Assembly: GCA_014529385.2 (NCBI GenBank) | Contig: CM043959.1 | Location: forward strand, 93,816,529-93,880,528 | Length of the DNA stretch: 64,000 nucleotides | Source: Adiantum capillus-veneris | Taxonomy: Eukaryota; Streptophyta; Polypodiopsida; Polypodiales; Pteridaceae | Reading direction: 5' to 3' | Shown: in pieces, positions 10,188-21,557 of the stretch | Layout of the letters: every line of letters starts with the position of its first letter | How positions within the stretch are numbered: position 1 is the first letter of the stretch | Notes under the pieces: model-generated | What the model was told of the DNA's origin: nothing | Seen by the model: only the letters and a program-made list of their open reading frames with translations | Database searches by the model: none | Program-made: the position numbers and the translations under genes

Positions 10188-11770
10188 TGTAATGAAAATG
10201 GCCTATGAACTTTGAGAGTAGCAGAATTAGGAAATTAGATGAAGCACTTTTGTGAGATCACTTTGTGAGCATAGCGGGTGAACTTAATTGATGGTAGCAA
10301 CATAAACATTGTACTTTAGTTAACTTGGCATGAACAATACTTTTGCAAGAAAGAGAGAGAGAGTTTAGAGAACATGACAATAGTTGAGGACCCGATTCAT
10401 ACGGACCCGGTCCCCCATCCAATAGGCATTTGTATTATAGTTTCTCCCATCAAGAGAGACCTGGTACAATACAAACTTTGTGTTCCTTGTGACCTAGGTG
10501 ATGCAATGAATATGGAAAGCTTCATGCATCACAAACATAATATAAACTTTGTAGAAAGCATTAACTATCCCAAGCCTCAATCCCAAGGCCTCAAAAACCT
10601 TCAAAGGTGGAGAGAGCTAGCGGGGAATGAGGATAGGGAAGAGGAAGAAGAAACATTCCATAGGAGAAAGAAATAGTTTCTCACTTATCATCACTCTTCT
10701 TGCTAGCATAAATAATAGCATAGTAATGAAGATGGAGAAGATGGCAAGCTTAAGCATTGAAGCATGGATCTTGGTTGGATTTTCATTCCAGAGCCAAGAG
10801 TGTTGGTGTAGGCTCTCACTTCTCACAAGCTTGGAGAAGGAGGTGGAGTTACTCTACTTTCACCAAGTGAGAATGAATCCACAAAATGTGTGTGTGTGTG
10901 TGTGTGTGTGTGTGGTGTATATCCCCCCAATACCCCCCTTGCTTGCTTGGGCTGAGTTGTAGCTTTTACACACGTTTCAAGCTCATTGGACCCCTCTCCC
11001 CCCTAGCCAATCATGTACAGCATGCATTCAAGTACATGGATAGTCTTTGCACAAGTGTCCAGTCTTTGCACAAGTGTCCTCCTTACCCCTTAGAGAGAGA
11101 GCTTGAAAATATCTAGATATTTGTTGGATGGAAAAAGAAGCTCGTTGGACCCCTCTTTAGCCCAACCAATAGCATTTCAGCACGCCATATGGTTAATCAT
11201 AGGGAGAGTTTGACATGTGTCCCATGTGCCCTTTGCGAAAAGGGGTGCCCTTTGGGTGAGTGGAAGGTTAAGGCAAAGATTCCCCTAACTATGGGACTTT
11301 CATGCATATGAAGCTTCTCAAGCACCTTCCTCTTTATGTTTGTAGGGTCTCTTTTTGACTCAAGCACCTTAGCTCCCATGCATGGGAAGCTTCTCAAGCA
11401 CCTTCCTCATTAAGTTTGTAGGGTCTCTTTTTTACTCAAGCACCTTACCCCCTATGCATTGGAAGCTTCTCAAGCACCTTCCTCATTAATTATGACAAGT
11501 ACCTCAAGTACCTTAGTCATCAAGCATGACAAGCACCTGAAGCTTAGGTCGGGTTCCCACCTCAAGCTGAGCCCTAGCTTGCCTAAGGTCAAAGGAATCT
11601 TAACACTAACCATTGGAGGTCTTTAATGAAGCTAACCCTAAGGTCTTTTAAGCTCCATTAGATGCACTTTTCTCTTTGATAGACTACCTCCTTTTGGACC
11701 CCTATTGAGATGTAACCATCTCTCCTCTTGGTCCTTTTTTGAGGTAAGTCTAGAAGCACTTATTGCACAT
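10188..11770 (-). repeat. LTR of family A, 3'-truncated
   Basis: Begins TGTAATGAAAATGGCC next to the PBS and follows the LTR up to GAAGCACTTATTGCACATTG. There it joins RNase H sequence of another copy (GAGCAAGATGAAATTT) instead of continuing to TTATGACA. It contains (TG)n at about 10886-10914 and two 75 bp minisatellite units near 11300-11450. Confidence 0.8.
10886..10914. repeat. (TG)n microsatellite in LTR
   Basis: About 13-14 TG units at the site that has three units at ~3557 and about 26 at 15757-15809. Confidence 0.9.
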
Positions 11771-12165
11771 TGAGCAAGATGAAATTTAAATTGCAAAAGA
11801 AAATTTGCCCACCTCATTTGTTTGTCGGAGAGCTTGGTTTGCATCATGAAGTTCTTGAGGCTTTGTGATCCATTCGTAGGATGAATGGAGTCCCCAAGAG
11901 ATAGTGTTTCCACGTGTTTAGGGCATATAGAATAGCTAGTAGCTCTTTTTCGTATTTGCCTAATACTCACTTATCAAAGTCGAGTCTTTGACTCTCATAT
12001 GCTATGGCATGCCCTTCTGGAAGCAAAATAGCTCGAAGGCAATCACCACAAGCATCACATTGGACCTCAAATGTCGTTGAGAGATCTAATAGTGTGAGCA
12101 CACATTGGGAGATAAGCTTCTCAAAAGCTTCTTGCTATTTTGTAGTCCATAAATACTTAACATCC
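11771..12165 (-). pseudogene. Family A RNase H fragment, second copy
   Basis: Minus frames repeat the RNase H text of 6790-7163 (KQMRWANFLLQFKFHLAQ, HVETLSLGDSIHPTNGSQSL). The Pol sequence after NFLLQFKFH is missing because the segment is fused to the truncated LTR at ~11770. Confidence 0.7.
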
Positions 12166-12780
12166 TTTTTTGTTAGGTCATGTAATGGGCACACATACCT
12201 ACAAAGCTTTGTACCTCCTGTAGTAGATCCCTTGGATTAGGCCATCGTTTTATTAACTCTAACTTTGTTGCATCCATATGGGTGCCATCTTTAGAGATAA
12301 TGTGACCTAAGTATTGAATCTCTTGGAGGAAAAATTCACTTTTCTTTTGATTAATGAAAAGCTTATTCTCTCTCACAACTTGAAAGATTACCCGGAGGTG
12401 TCACTTGTAGTTCTCAAGAGAATTTGAATGGCCTAAAGACTTTTGCCCATCAAGTTTGAATGCGTCTGGAGCATGTGTCAGGCCAAAACTTGTAACTTAT
12501 CAAATAGATCTTCTACCCGCATTATGAGAAATCTATTGTTGATAGTGATCTTGTTTAGTGCTCTATAGTCGACACACATGTGATATGTATTGTATTTCTT
12601 TTGCACTAAAATCAATGGTGAACAAAATGGAGAGGAGCTAGACCTCACCATCCCCTTTTCTACCAATTCATGCACTTGCCTCATGATCTCCTCTTGTTGA
12701 ACTTGTGAAACTCGATAAGGAGGCTTGTTAGGCAATGAGCTTCTTGATAGGAGATCAATTGCATGGTCATCATCCCTCAT
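12166..12780 (-). pseudogene. Family A reverse transcriptase with palm deletion, second copy
   Basis: MRDDDHAIDLLSRSS at 12780, CSPLILVQKKYNTYHMCVDY, RALNKITINNRFLIMRVEDL, FDKLQVLA, then directly to thumb sequence. The thumb (LFINQKKSEFFLQEIQYLGH) ends in VQSFVGMCAHY. The break point is the same as at 7640 and 6660, so YxDD is lost here too. A further ~50 bp is missing near 12190. Confidence 0.8.
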
Positions 12781-13130
12781 TTTAGAGGTAGTTCACTAGG
12801 GATGTCATCAATGAAAACATCTTGGGATCCATTTAGGAAATTAGACAACTCTAAATCCTCTTGATTCCCTTTATTGCAAGGATATGGTGTTTCCCGACTC
12901 ATAAGCATCTATGTACATGCTCTCTTCCCTATAGGTGAAGTAGATTCTCCTTTCACGGAACTTCATGTTGGAAGCCATGCGGTTAAACAATGGTGCCCCA
13001 ACGATAACATTTTCATGTTTGAGAGGGGAGATGAAGGAAACCTTTTTGTCCACATAGCTTTGGACATGAAGCCTTAATTTTTCAATCAAGGAAGTAACCG
13101 AGACGCTTGTCCCTTGATAGCTCCATTACA
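12781..13130 (-). pseudogene. Family A protease C-terminal half, second copy
   Basis: IEKLRLHVQSYVDKKVSFIS, PLKHENVIVGAPLFNRMA; same region as 7923-8303 and 5597-5960. Trp of GAPWF is changed to Leu. Confidence 0.65.
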
Positions 13131-14658
13131 TCTCCCATCTCGTGGGCTTGTATGCCTAGCTTAGTGGTCAACTCCATGGATATGAAGTGGTGAGCTGAAC
13201 CAGGGTCAAACAAAATAAAGGCATCATGCTCTTGCATCTTTCCCCAAGCATAGGAAAGGAGAAATCCTTGGCAATGTGCATCCTCTTTTCGAGCTTTAAA
13301 CATAGAGGTTCTAGGACTCTTTTTGCGGGGAATTCTTTTGGGGCAAGAACGATAACCATGGCCTTGCCCTCCACACTTAAAACATTTGTGGTCCTTACGA
13401 AAAGCTTCTAGCTCTTTAGGAGAGAGTTTATATTTACCTTTGTAAACTCCCTTCTCCTTGGACCGATTGTTGTTGTTGTTGTTGGAATAGCCTTGGTAAG
13501 AATTTTGGACATTGGTTTTTCCCTTAGCATCACTTTTCTCTTTATTTTCCATGGGCTTGACATTCCGTCTAGCCCCTTGTTCAAAATTGATGCGCGAAGC
13601 AACCATGGTGTCGTGGATTACTTTGGTGATAGAACCAAGCCGTTGAGAGTTGACATACTAGGCCATCTCTTTGGGTCATCCCGCACATAATTGTTGCTTT
13701 TGCTCGGCAAAGTCTATCTTTTGAAAGATATTGGCCTTGAGATGTAAATCCCAAAACTTGTCCACATATTTGTGGATAGACTCATGAGAGAGAAGCTTTA
13801 AACTTCACCATTTGGTAAGCACTTTGTCCTTTGCATCACTTGCAAGGAATTGCTTTGTGATGGAAACTCGTAGAGTTTTCCATGTCTTTGGGGCGTCGTC
13901 GTTGCCACGAAGGCTAACCCACCATTGACGAGCCGATTTTTGGAAGTGCATAGCTACATGGTGTAGCTTGGAGGACTCCGTGAAGCCCTCGTCTACAAAG
14001 GCCGCATCAAATTGTTGGATGAGGCCAAAACTTTGTCGGTAGCACCAAAGGTTCCATCATAGGTGAGAAAAGAGATACTCTTTCCTCCTCTTTGAACTTC
14101 TTGAGCTTTTGTGACGTTTGCCATGCGGGATAAGATTTGCGATGTCCTCCCCTCTTGCATTCTCTAGGAGAATAACTGTTGCTTTCATCGGAAGAGGAGA
14201 AAGGTGAAGAAGGAGAAGAGGGTGACCTCTTTCTTGCCCTTTCCTTCCTTTGTTTCCTCTCTTCCTTTTTGAAGTGACGAGGAGAAGGACTGTGGGTTAA
14301 CCGTTTCCTCTTGGGGGCAGTTGTTTAGTCCACTTTCTTCGTGGAGCCACATCTTCGGAGGAATTTAGGGATTCATTGCTTTCTTGATCTTTGGATTCCT
14401 CCTCTTGTAAGGGAGAGAGTTTTCTTTGGGGGGTCTCATCAAGAGGCCCCCTAAGCTCTCTCTCCTCTTAGAGAGGAAAGGAAATCCCATAAGCACGAAG
14501 TTGTTGAGTAACTTCGGCTTGCAAAGCGGGGTTGCCCATAGCTTATTGCAACCTAGTGATAAGATATTAACAAACATGGGGGTATCATCATTAGCACCTT
14601 CATGTGCAAAATCAAAGTTATCAATGTTCATTCTACTCTCTTGGTTATCGTCATCCAT
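13082..14658 (-). pseudogene. Family A gag and protease start, second copy
   Basis: Start MDDDNQESRMNIDNFDF at 14658. Capsid-like region at ~13840-14080, Asn-rich spacer, intact CCHC knuckle CFKCGGQGHGYRSC, protease start ILFDPGSAHHFIS (the catalytic-loop Thr is changed to Ala). TGA at 13805-13807 after LTKW is shared with two other copies. The capsid also carries frameshifts. Non-functional. Confidence 0.8.
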
Positions 14659-15058
14659 GTTAATTAAACTTTTGTGTTTACTTAATGTATGCTTTGGCAA
14701 TTCAAAACCTTAGTTGCTACTCCTCTTAGCCTTTGAAAATAGGCACTTAAGTATCTACACCCACGGCTCGAATTGGTTAATTATAGAGAGTAGTGGAGTG
14801 AGTCTAACGTAGCGAGTTGCCTAGGGATAGCTCCTTTCGGACTTCTTATGGCTCAATAATGGTAAAATCGTAGGCAAGTATAAAAAGACTCCATTATTAA
14901 AATCAAAGCTCCTGAGGTGTGCACCATATCCCACATAGTGGGCTCAACAAAACCGATAATAGATCCCAGTCCCACTTACCTTAATATAATTAACAAAATC
15001 AACCATTAATAGGCTACTTAAGGACCTTTCTTCTTAATCAAGAAAAGAGAAACCAAAC
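14659..15058 (-). mobile_element. Family A leader, second copy
   Basis: Equivalent to 9778-10174; no gene seen. Confidence 0.6.
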
Positions 15059-15070
15059 GCTTTGATACCA
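15059..15070 (-). promoter_or_regulatory. Primer-binding site
   Basis: TGGTATCAAAGC on the minus strand, one base from the LTR start at 15072. Confidence 0.8.
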
Positions 15071-15756
15071 GTGTAATGGAAATGGCCTATGAACTTTGAG
15101 AGTAGCGGAATTAGGAAATTAGGTGAAGCACTTTTGTGACATTACTTTGTGAGCATAGCGGGTGAACTTAATTGATGGTAGAAACATAAACATGGTACTT
15201 AGTTAACTTGGCATGAACAACACTTTTGCAAGAGAGAGAGTTTAGAGAACATGATAACAGTTGAGGACCAGATTCACGGTCCCCCCTCCAATAGGCATTT
15301 GTATTATAGTTTCTCAAATCAAGAGAGACTTGATACAATACAACCTTTGTGTTCCTTGTGACCTAGGTGATGCAATGCAGATGGAAAGCTTCATGCATCA
15401 CAAACATAACATAAACTTTGTAGAAAGCATTAACTATCCCAAGCCTCAGTCCCAAGGCCTCAAACACCTTTGAAGGTGGACAGAGCTAGCGGGGAATAAG
15501 GATAGGGAAGAGAAAGAATAAACATTCCGGAGGAGAAAGAAATAGTTCCTCACTTATCATCACTTTTCCTGCTAGCATACATAATAGCATAGTAATGCAG
15601 ATGGAGAAGATGGAAAGCTTAAGCATTGAAGCATGCCTCTTGGTTGGATTTGCATTCCATAGCCAAGAGTGTTGGTGTAGGATCTCACTTCTCACAAGCT
15701 TGGAAAAGGAGGTGGAGTTCCTCTACTTTCACCAAGTGAGAATGAATCCACAAAAT

Positions 15757-15809
<53 letters not shown>
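15757..15809. repeat. (TG)n microsatellite in LTR
   Basis: About 26 TG units, the longest of the homologous sites in this window. Confidence 0.95.
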
Positions 15810-15810
<1 letters not shown>

Positions 15811-15826
15811 TGTATATCCCCCCAGC

Positions 15827-16311
15827 TGCTACAAACAGGAGCGTGGCACCCCTGCGAAATACTCGAATAGCATACTGCAAACCATAAAACAAACTAATTG
15901 ATATACCTGGCAACCACATAGACGCATAATCGCGAGATACACGAACAGAAGGAGACAGAGTGCGAGAGAGAATCAATAGGTCACGTGCAGATGCACCTCC
16001 TAGAATGGAGTGCTACGCCGGCACGCGAGAGAGAAGAGAGGAGAGGTGAGAAGAAGAACGCAAACACTGGGTGCAATATCCCCCCGTGCAAGAGTGAGCA
16101 TTTCCCTCTTGCACGTATTTATTTATAGATTTCTTGAATGCCCAAAATGAGTACAAACTGGCCGACCGGACATAATTGGCCAAAGCTCATAAAGAGCACT
16201 TGAATAATCAAATATACATAAAATGTAACATCCTTCTGCATAATCCATTATCTGTTGATGCTTTTGCCACCTGTCAACTGCAATAGATAATAAAATATCA
16301 ATTCTATAACA
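15827..16311 (-). repeat. Left (3') LTR of nested element
   Basis: 485 bp, TG...CA, duplicated at 18669-19049. It contains TTTATTTATAG, a possible TATA-like motif, in both copies (for example 16118-16128 and 18856-18866). Confidence 0.8.
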
Positions 16312-18668
16312 TACCTCTCTGTTGGAAAGCAACTGTCCTCAGTTGCGAAGATAAAAATCTGCAAACAATACTTGTCAAAAACAATGACTAAAAATCTGTA
16401 TCAAATAGTAACAAAATTCATAAAATTAGACAATATTGCTTATGCCTACCGTCATCCACATACTACCTATTCTAGTGTCCCATACCACTAGAATAAGGAG
16501 TATATGTCATACCCTGATGAATCAGGATATCATTGATCACACTCATCATCAATCTCATAATGTCAAGTCTTACCACATAAACACTGCCATAATAATCACC
16601 AGATACCAAATCCCAATCCAATTCCAATTCCACAATATAAGTCCAAATCCAAATCACTTTCATTATGTACCCAGGTAACAAAATCATACCAGTTGCAGTG
16701 GTGGCCAGCCATTGCAGCATGATTTCATGATCGGTGTTTCCTCAACCGGCGAATCTACACCAATAAGACGTGTTGCCTAGATCGGCGAATCTGCACTAAT
16801 GCTGCCTATATCGGCGGATCTGCATTTACCATTGTGAATTTGTAATTTGTCAGTGTGCTGCCTAAATCGACGGATCTGCACAGATAACTGGTGTTGCCTA
16901 AATCAGTGAATCTACACCAAGATGAGCATTTACACACTGCCTAAATCGGCGGATCTGTGTGCATGTGACCAATGGACTAGACAAGACATAAAAGAGAAAA
17001 ATATTTACTATGTGTGTGACACCACTTTGGAGTATAAAAAATCACTACAACTGTTTGTTTACGAACGCAAAGTATCGTAGCTTGTGGGAGTATCTACATA
17101 GCTTAATGTCAAATGTTCTCAGTAAAACTCCATTTAGTGCGTATTGGAAGCCACCATATTAGAAATGACTAGGTTTATAGTTCGAAAGATAAGAAAGCGA
17201 GGAGGTATTGGATGTACGTACCTGGATGGTATACTACATTTGAAAATATATATACTAGTGTGTGCGTGTGGGGGAGAGGCACAAGTAAGAGAAAGCTACA
17301 TTTGTGAAACTTAACCAAAGTATAGTTAACAAATTCAAAATGTGTTAATAATTTGCCATGAAATAAAAGAAGGTGCCATCTTGGTTAAGGTATGATAATT
17401 AAACCGTGACTTGACATCTAGAGTGGTACAACTGTATAACACAAAACTATTATACATGGGAGAGTTTCTATATGAAAATTAGAAAGGTAAAGGATTGTGG
17501 AAACTTGCAAACATATCTTTTGAAGGTAGGGATGAGTTTCAAATCACAAGAATGAAAATATGAATCTTGTTAATACAAAAAGCACATGATAATGAGAGTT
17601 ATTAAAGTTAGTCATCACACAAATTAGCCAGCCCATATTTTGATTCTTTTTTTCTCAATAGTACGAAATAGGTATAAAAAAAAACACCAAAATACAACAG
17701 AATCTTTGCACTCGACTATTGAGTTAAAAGAGAAATGTAAAAAAATTCAATCACACGATGCTATTATTCATCGTGTAATACGGATATCTAGACTAAATAA
17801 TTACGAAAAGGAAAATTATTTTTGAGCACAAAAAGAAAGTATTCTCTACGTACAGAAACTTCAATTTCCCAAGCCAAGTAGGAAGAAATTGCTCACAAAG
17901 CCATCCTCGATTGTGCCTTTTGTGATGATCTTCTCTTGAATGGGAGAGTGGCCATCAGTTGGAAGATGCGTGTGTAGTGATTGATCACAAATTAGTATGG
18001 GAGAGTGAGTATGAGAGCTAAGTTTGCCATGGGGCTCACGCTTTGGGTTGTAAAGCAACTATCAAAAATAGAAAGTGGTACCGCAAGGGATGCCTACATT
18101 AGGGGCCAATGGTTTTGAGTAGGGTACTCCATCTCATTGCATCAAATCTTCATTGTTCGTTTATCTCGCAATTCGAGTATTCTAAAGTGTTCTAGATCAT
18201 CTCTAGGCGTATAAAAGCTTGTTCTAGTTGTTACTTCCACTGGCACGTGCCCTCCAGTTGCAAGTGGCAATGAAAAAAAAACTACGCACCAAGCCTAATT
18301 TTGCAAAATGTCGAAGCGTCAAAGGCTTCGGCACATTCAAGCTTGCCAAGATGAGTATGTCAATAGTAAGGGTGGCTATTTGTTTGGTGGACCAAACCCT
18401 TAGGCAAGTGCACCCACACCTCAAAAATTATTCATGTCAACCTGAGCGTATCTAGGACTAGCATGTGAGGATTACAAGTTCCAAACAAGTCTGCATTTTT
18501 AAACAAGTTCCCTGATCGAACTGCTTCATATGGTATCCAGGAATGTCGAATGGACATACCATCGATCAAAGTTGTTTCCAGTAGAAAATACACAAGTAAT
18601 TTGCCCAAAAGGCAGACGATGTAGACTTGAGACAATTTTGTTGCTCAAATTGTGCTCGTTGCAGCTGG
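16312..18668. mobile_element. Internal region of nested element, no recognisable pol
   Basis: About 2.36 kb, AT-rich, without any retroelement domain that I recognise on either strand. It holds the imperfect repeat at 16740-16985 and only short, unconvincing frames. The element may be a large derivative that lost its coding region. Confidence 0.5.
16740..16985. repeat. Degenerate short repeat (TGCCTAAATCGGCGGATCTG)
   Basis: Five or six imperfect copies of TGCCTARATCGGCGRATCTGCAC spaced irregularly (starts near 16770, 16801, 16858, 16886, 16937). They alternate with AT-rich spacers. Confidence 0.7.
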
Positions 18669-19049
18669 CATAATCGCGAGATACACGAACAGAAGGAGAC
18701 AGAGTGCGAGAGAGAAGCAATAGGGCGCGCGCACCTCCTAGAATGGAGTGCTACGCCGGCACGCGAGAGAGAAGAGAGGAGAGGTGAGAAGAAGAACGCA
18801 GACACTGGGTGCAATCTCCCCCCGTGCAAGAGTGAGCATTTCCCTCTTGCACGTATTTATTTATAGATTTCTTGAATGCCCAAAATGAGTACAAACTGGC
18901 CGGCCGGACATAATTGGCCAAAGCTCATAAAGAGCACTTGAATAATCAAATATACATAAAATGTAACATCCTCCTGCATAATCCATTATTTGCTGATGCT
19001 TTTGCCACATGTCAGCTGCAATAGATAATAAAATATCAATTCTATAACA
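18669..19049 (-). repeat. Right (5') LTR of nested element, truncated
   Basis: Matches the left LTR from CATAATCGCGAG onward to TTCTATAACA. The first ~97 bp and the adjoining PBS have been deleted, while the outer TSD is intact. Confidence 0.75.
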
Positions 19050-19394
19050 CCAGCACCTCTTTGCTTGCTTGGGGTGAGTTGTAGCTTTTACACATGTTTC
19101 AAGCTCATTGGACCCTTCTCCCCCCTAGCCAATCACATGCATCATGCATTCAAGCACATGGGTAGCCTTTGTACAAGTATCCTCCTTACCCCTTACATAG
19201 AGGGAGTTTGAAAATATCTTGATATTTATTGGATGGAACTAGAACCTCATTGGACCCCTCTTTAGCCCAACCAATAGCATTCAAGCACACCATGTGGTTA
19301 AGCTTAGGGAGAGTCTGGCATGTGTCCCTTGTGCCCTTTGATAAAAGGGCTGCCCTTTGGGTGAGTGGAAGGTTAAGTCAAAGATTCCCCTAAC

Positions 19395-19700
19395 TTTGGG
19401 ACTTTCATGCATAGGAAGCTTCTCAAGCACCTTCCTCATTAAGTTTGTAGGGTCTCTTTTTGACTCAAGCACCTTACCCCCCAAACATGGGAAGCTTCTC
19501 AAGCACCTTCCTCGTTAAGTTTGTAGGGTCTCTTTTTGACTCAAGCACCTTACCCCCAAGCATGGGAAGCTTCTCAAGCACCTTCCTCATTAAGTTTGTA
19601 GGGTCTCTTTTTGACTCAAGCACCTTACCCCCCAAGCATGGGAAGCTTCTCAAGCACCTTCCTCATTAATTTTATAGGGTCTCTTTTTCACTCAAGCACC
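19395..19700. repeat. 75-76 bp minisatellite in LTR
   Basis: Four tandem units containing GGGAAGCTTCTCAAGCACC and TTTGTAGGGTCTC; related arrays lie at 11300-11450 and 42320-42605. Followed at 19705-19850 by a shorter CAAGCACGACAAGCACC-type repeat. Confidence 0.85.
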
Positions 19701-20273
19701 TTCCTCATTAAGTATGACAAGCACCTCAAGTACCTTAGTCATCAAGCATGACAAGCACCTCAAGCACCTTAGTTATCAAGCACTCACCTTAGTCATCAAG
19801 CACGACAAGCACCACAAGCACCTTAGTCATCAAGCACAACAACCACCTCAAGCTTAGGTCGGGTTCCCACCTCAAGCCTAGCCCTAGATTGCCTAAGGTC
19901 AATGGACATTTAACACTAACCATTAGAGGTCTTTAATGAAGCTAACCCTAAGGTCTTTTAAGCTCCATTAGATGCACATTGCTCTTTGATAGACTACCTC
20001 CTTTTGGACCCCTATTGAGATGTAACCATCTCTCCTCTTGGTCCCCTGCTGAGGTAAGTCTAGAAGCACTTTTTGCACATTGCTCTTTGATAGACCATCT
20101 CCTTTTGGACCCCTATTGAGATGCAACCATCTCTTCTTTTGATCCCGTGTTGAGATAGGTCTAGAAGCACATGTCTCTATTCTAACTCTTGTTCCCGTTT
20201 ATTCTCCCACATGAAATGATCAATTTAATATGAGAAAATCATTTGGTAAAGTTAGATATTATATTTTATGACA

Positions 20274-21556
20274 GGTCCTAAACGATGTTTTCCTTCATCT
20301 TACTTGGGTCGTTTTAAAAAAACGAGTTTTGTAATTTTTTTATAAAATAGAACTTTTTAGCTATCCTCATGCAAGAAAGTTGAGCCACACATCCACTTTC
20401 ATTTTTTATCATTAACCACATGGCCTTCCCTTTCCAATTGCTGTGCATGTCCTAAGGGGCTTTCCACATGATGAACTTTCTTTAAAGCATTGAACCTCTA
20501 CATTGGTCCACTTAGCCGCATAAGTCATACACATCATGAATTCTTTTGTTCGCACTAGGTCTTTACATATGCTTTGATATTTGGGCACACATTTGTAAGC
20601 ACTATTGACACTTGACCTTTTTTTGCTACACCAATGTCAATCATGGTCGTTCTTTCTCCAAGGCGCAAAATAAGTGGGTCATTCATGGCTCAAATTAGAA
20701 TCACGATGAGTTTCATTTGTGACCCTAATTCACTTTTTTGCCAACCTCTGTACACACAATAGTGTCTGCATAAGAGCTTGAGAAGAGCTCTTACATGCAA
20801 CCATTGTGCAAGATATTGAATCCCTGTGTGCTCTATTTCCATCCCCAACCAGTTCTCTATTTCCATAAAAGGTACACCTCCCAATGTAGACACAAGCCAT
20901 GGGGAAGACAAAAGCATCCAAGGCTATGAGGCGAACTCTAGAAGCATAGCGGCTTACAACACAAGAGTAGGCTTTGACAATCTCATACCAAGCTATAGGT
21001 AAAAATGTGTTCAAAGATGAAGAGAAGGAGTTTCTCAACAATTGGGATATGACAACTTTGATGAAAGTAGCAAGGATTCCTATAGGTATAATGGTTATTA
21101 ATCAAGTACTTTAGATCCAAAAATAGCTACAGTCACCATCAATTAACACTAGATTTAGCTCACCGCTTCATTGATTGCACACATGTGCAAATTACCATAT
21201 CATCAAAAACCTAAGTGTGCACAATGGATGAAATTAGTGTGTTTTTGAAAGAGATATTGGAACTAAAGGCAAAGATAAGGTATGGAGGGCAAGCCATTTC
21301 TGTATCAACCCTGGAACATAAGGCAACATATAAGTTTGTAGCAAAAGCCCTCACTCCAAATGAAAATTACAAAAAGGTATTCAGTGTACTACTTGCCAAA
21401 GCTCTGAAAAAAATTCATAGCAATTTGAACACTATTCTATACAATAGTATGGTGACTAAGATTGGTAAAGTGAAAATCCAACATTTGTTCAAAGTGTCAT
21501 ATGTATGGCAATTTGCCTACTAAACCACTTGTGTTGCCAATCACCCCATTACTACA
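20274..21556. other. Intergenic or unclassified sequence
   Basis: No domain or repeat recognised. Short frames at 20730-21041 (minus) and 21215-21523 (plus, ~102 codons) show no family signature. The last ~100 bp may be the end of a 5' LTR, since ...TTACTACA at 21549-21556 is followed by a PBS-like sequence. Confidence 0.4.
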
Positions 21557-21557
21557 C

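Larger units (their letters stand above)
15827..19049 (-). mobile_element. Nested 3.2 kb LTR retrotransposon relic
   Basis: Starts TGCTACAAACAGG and ends TTCTATAACA, flanked by the perfect 5 bp target-site duplication CCAGC (15822-15826, 19050-19054). Left LTR is 15827-16311. The right LTR (18669-19049) matches 15924-16311 but lacks about 97 bp at its inner end. TACCTCTCTGTTGG just inside the left LTR is the complement of a polypurine tract, so the element reads on the minus strand. The region where the PBS should be is deleted. Confidence 0.8.
15072..20273 (-). repeat. LTR of family A split by a nested element
   Basis: 15072-15826 and 19055-20273 together form one LTR (TGTAATGG...TTATGACA, about 1974 bp), interrupted between CCAGC and its duplicate. 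The right end at 20273 abuts GGTCCTAAACG, which is not polypurine complement, so this is the outer border of the element. It is longer than the 1387 bp copy because of (TG)n at 15757-15809 and four 75-76 bp minisatellite units at about 19395-19700. Confidence 0.85.
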
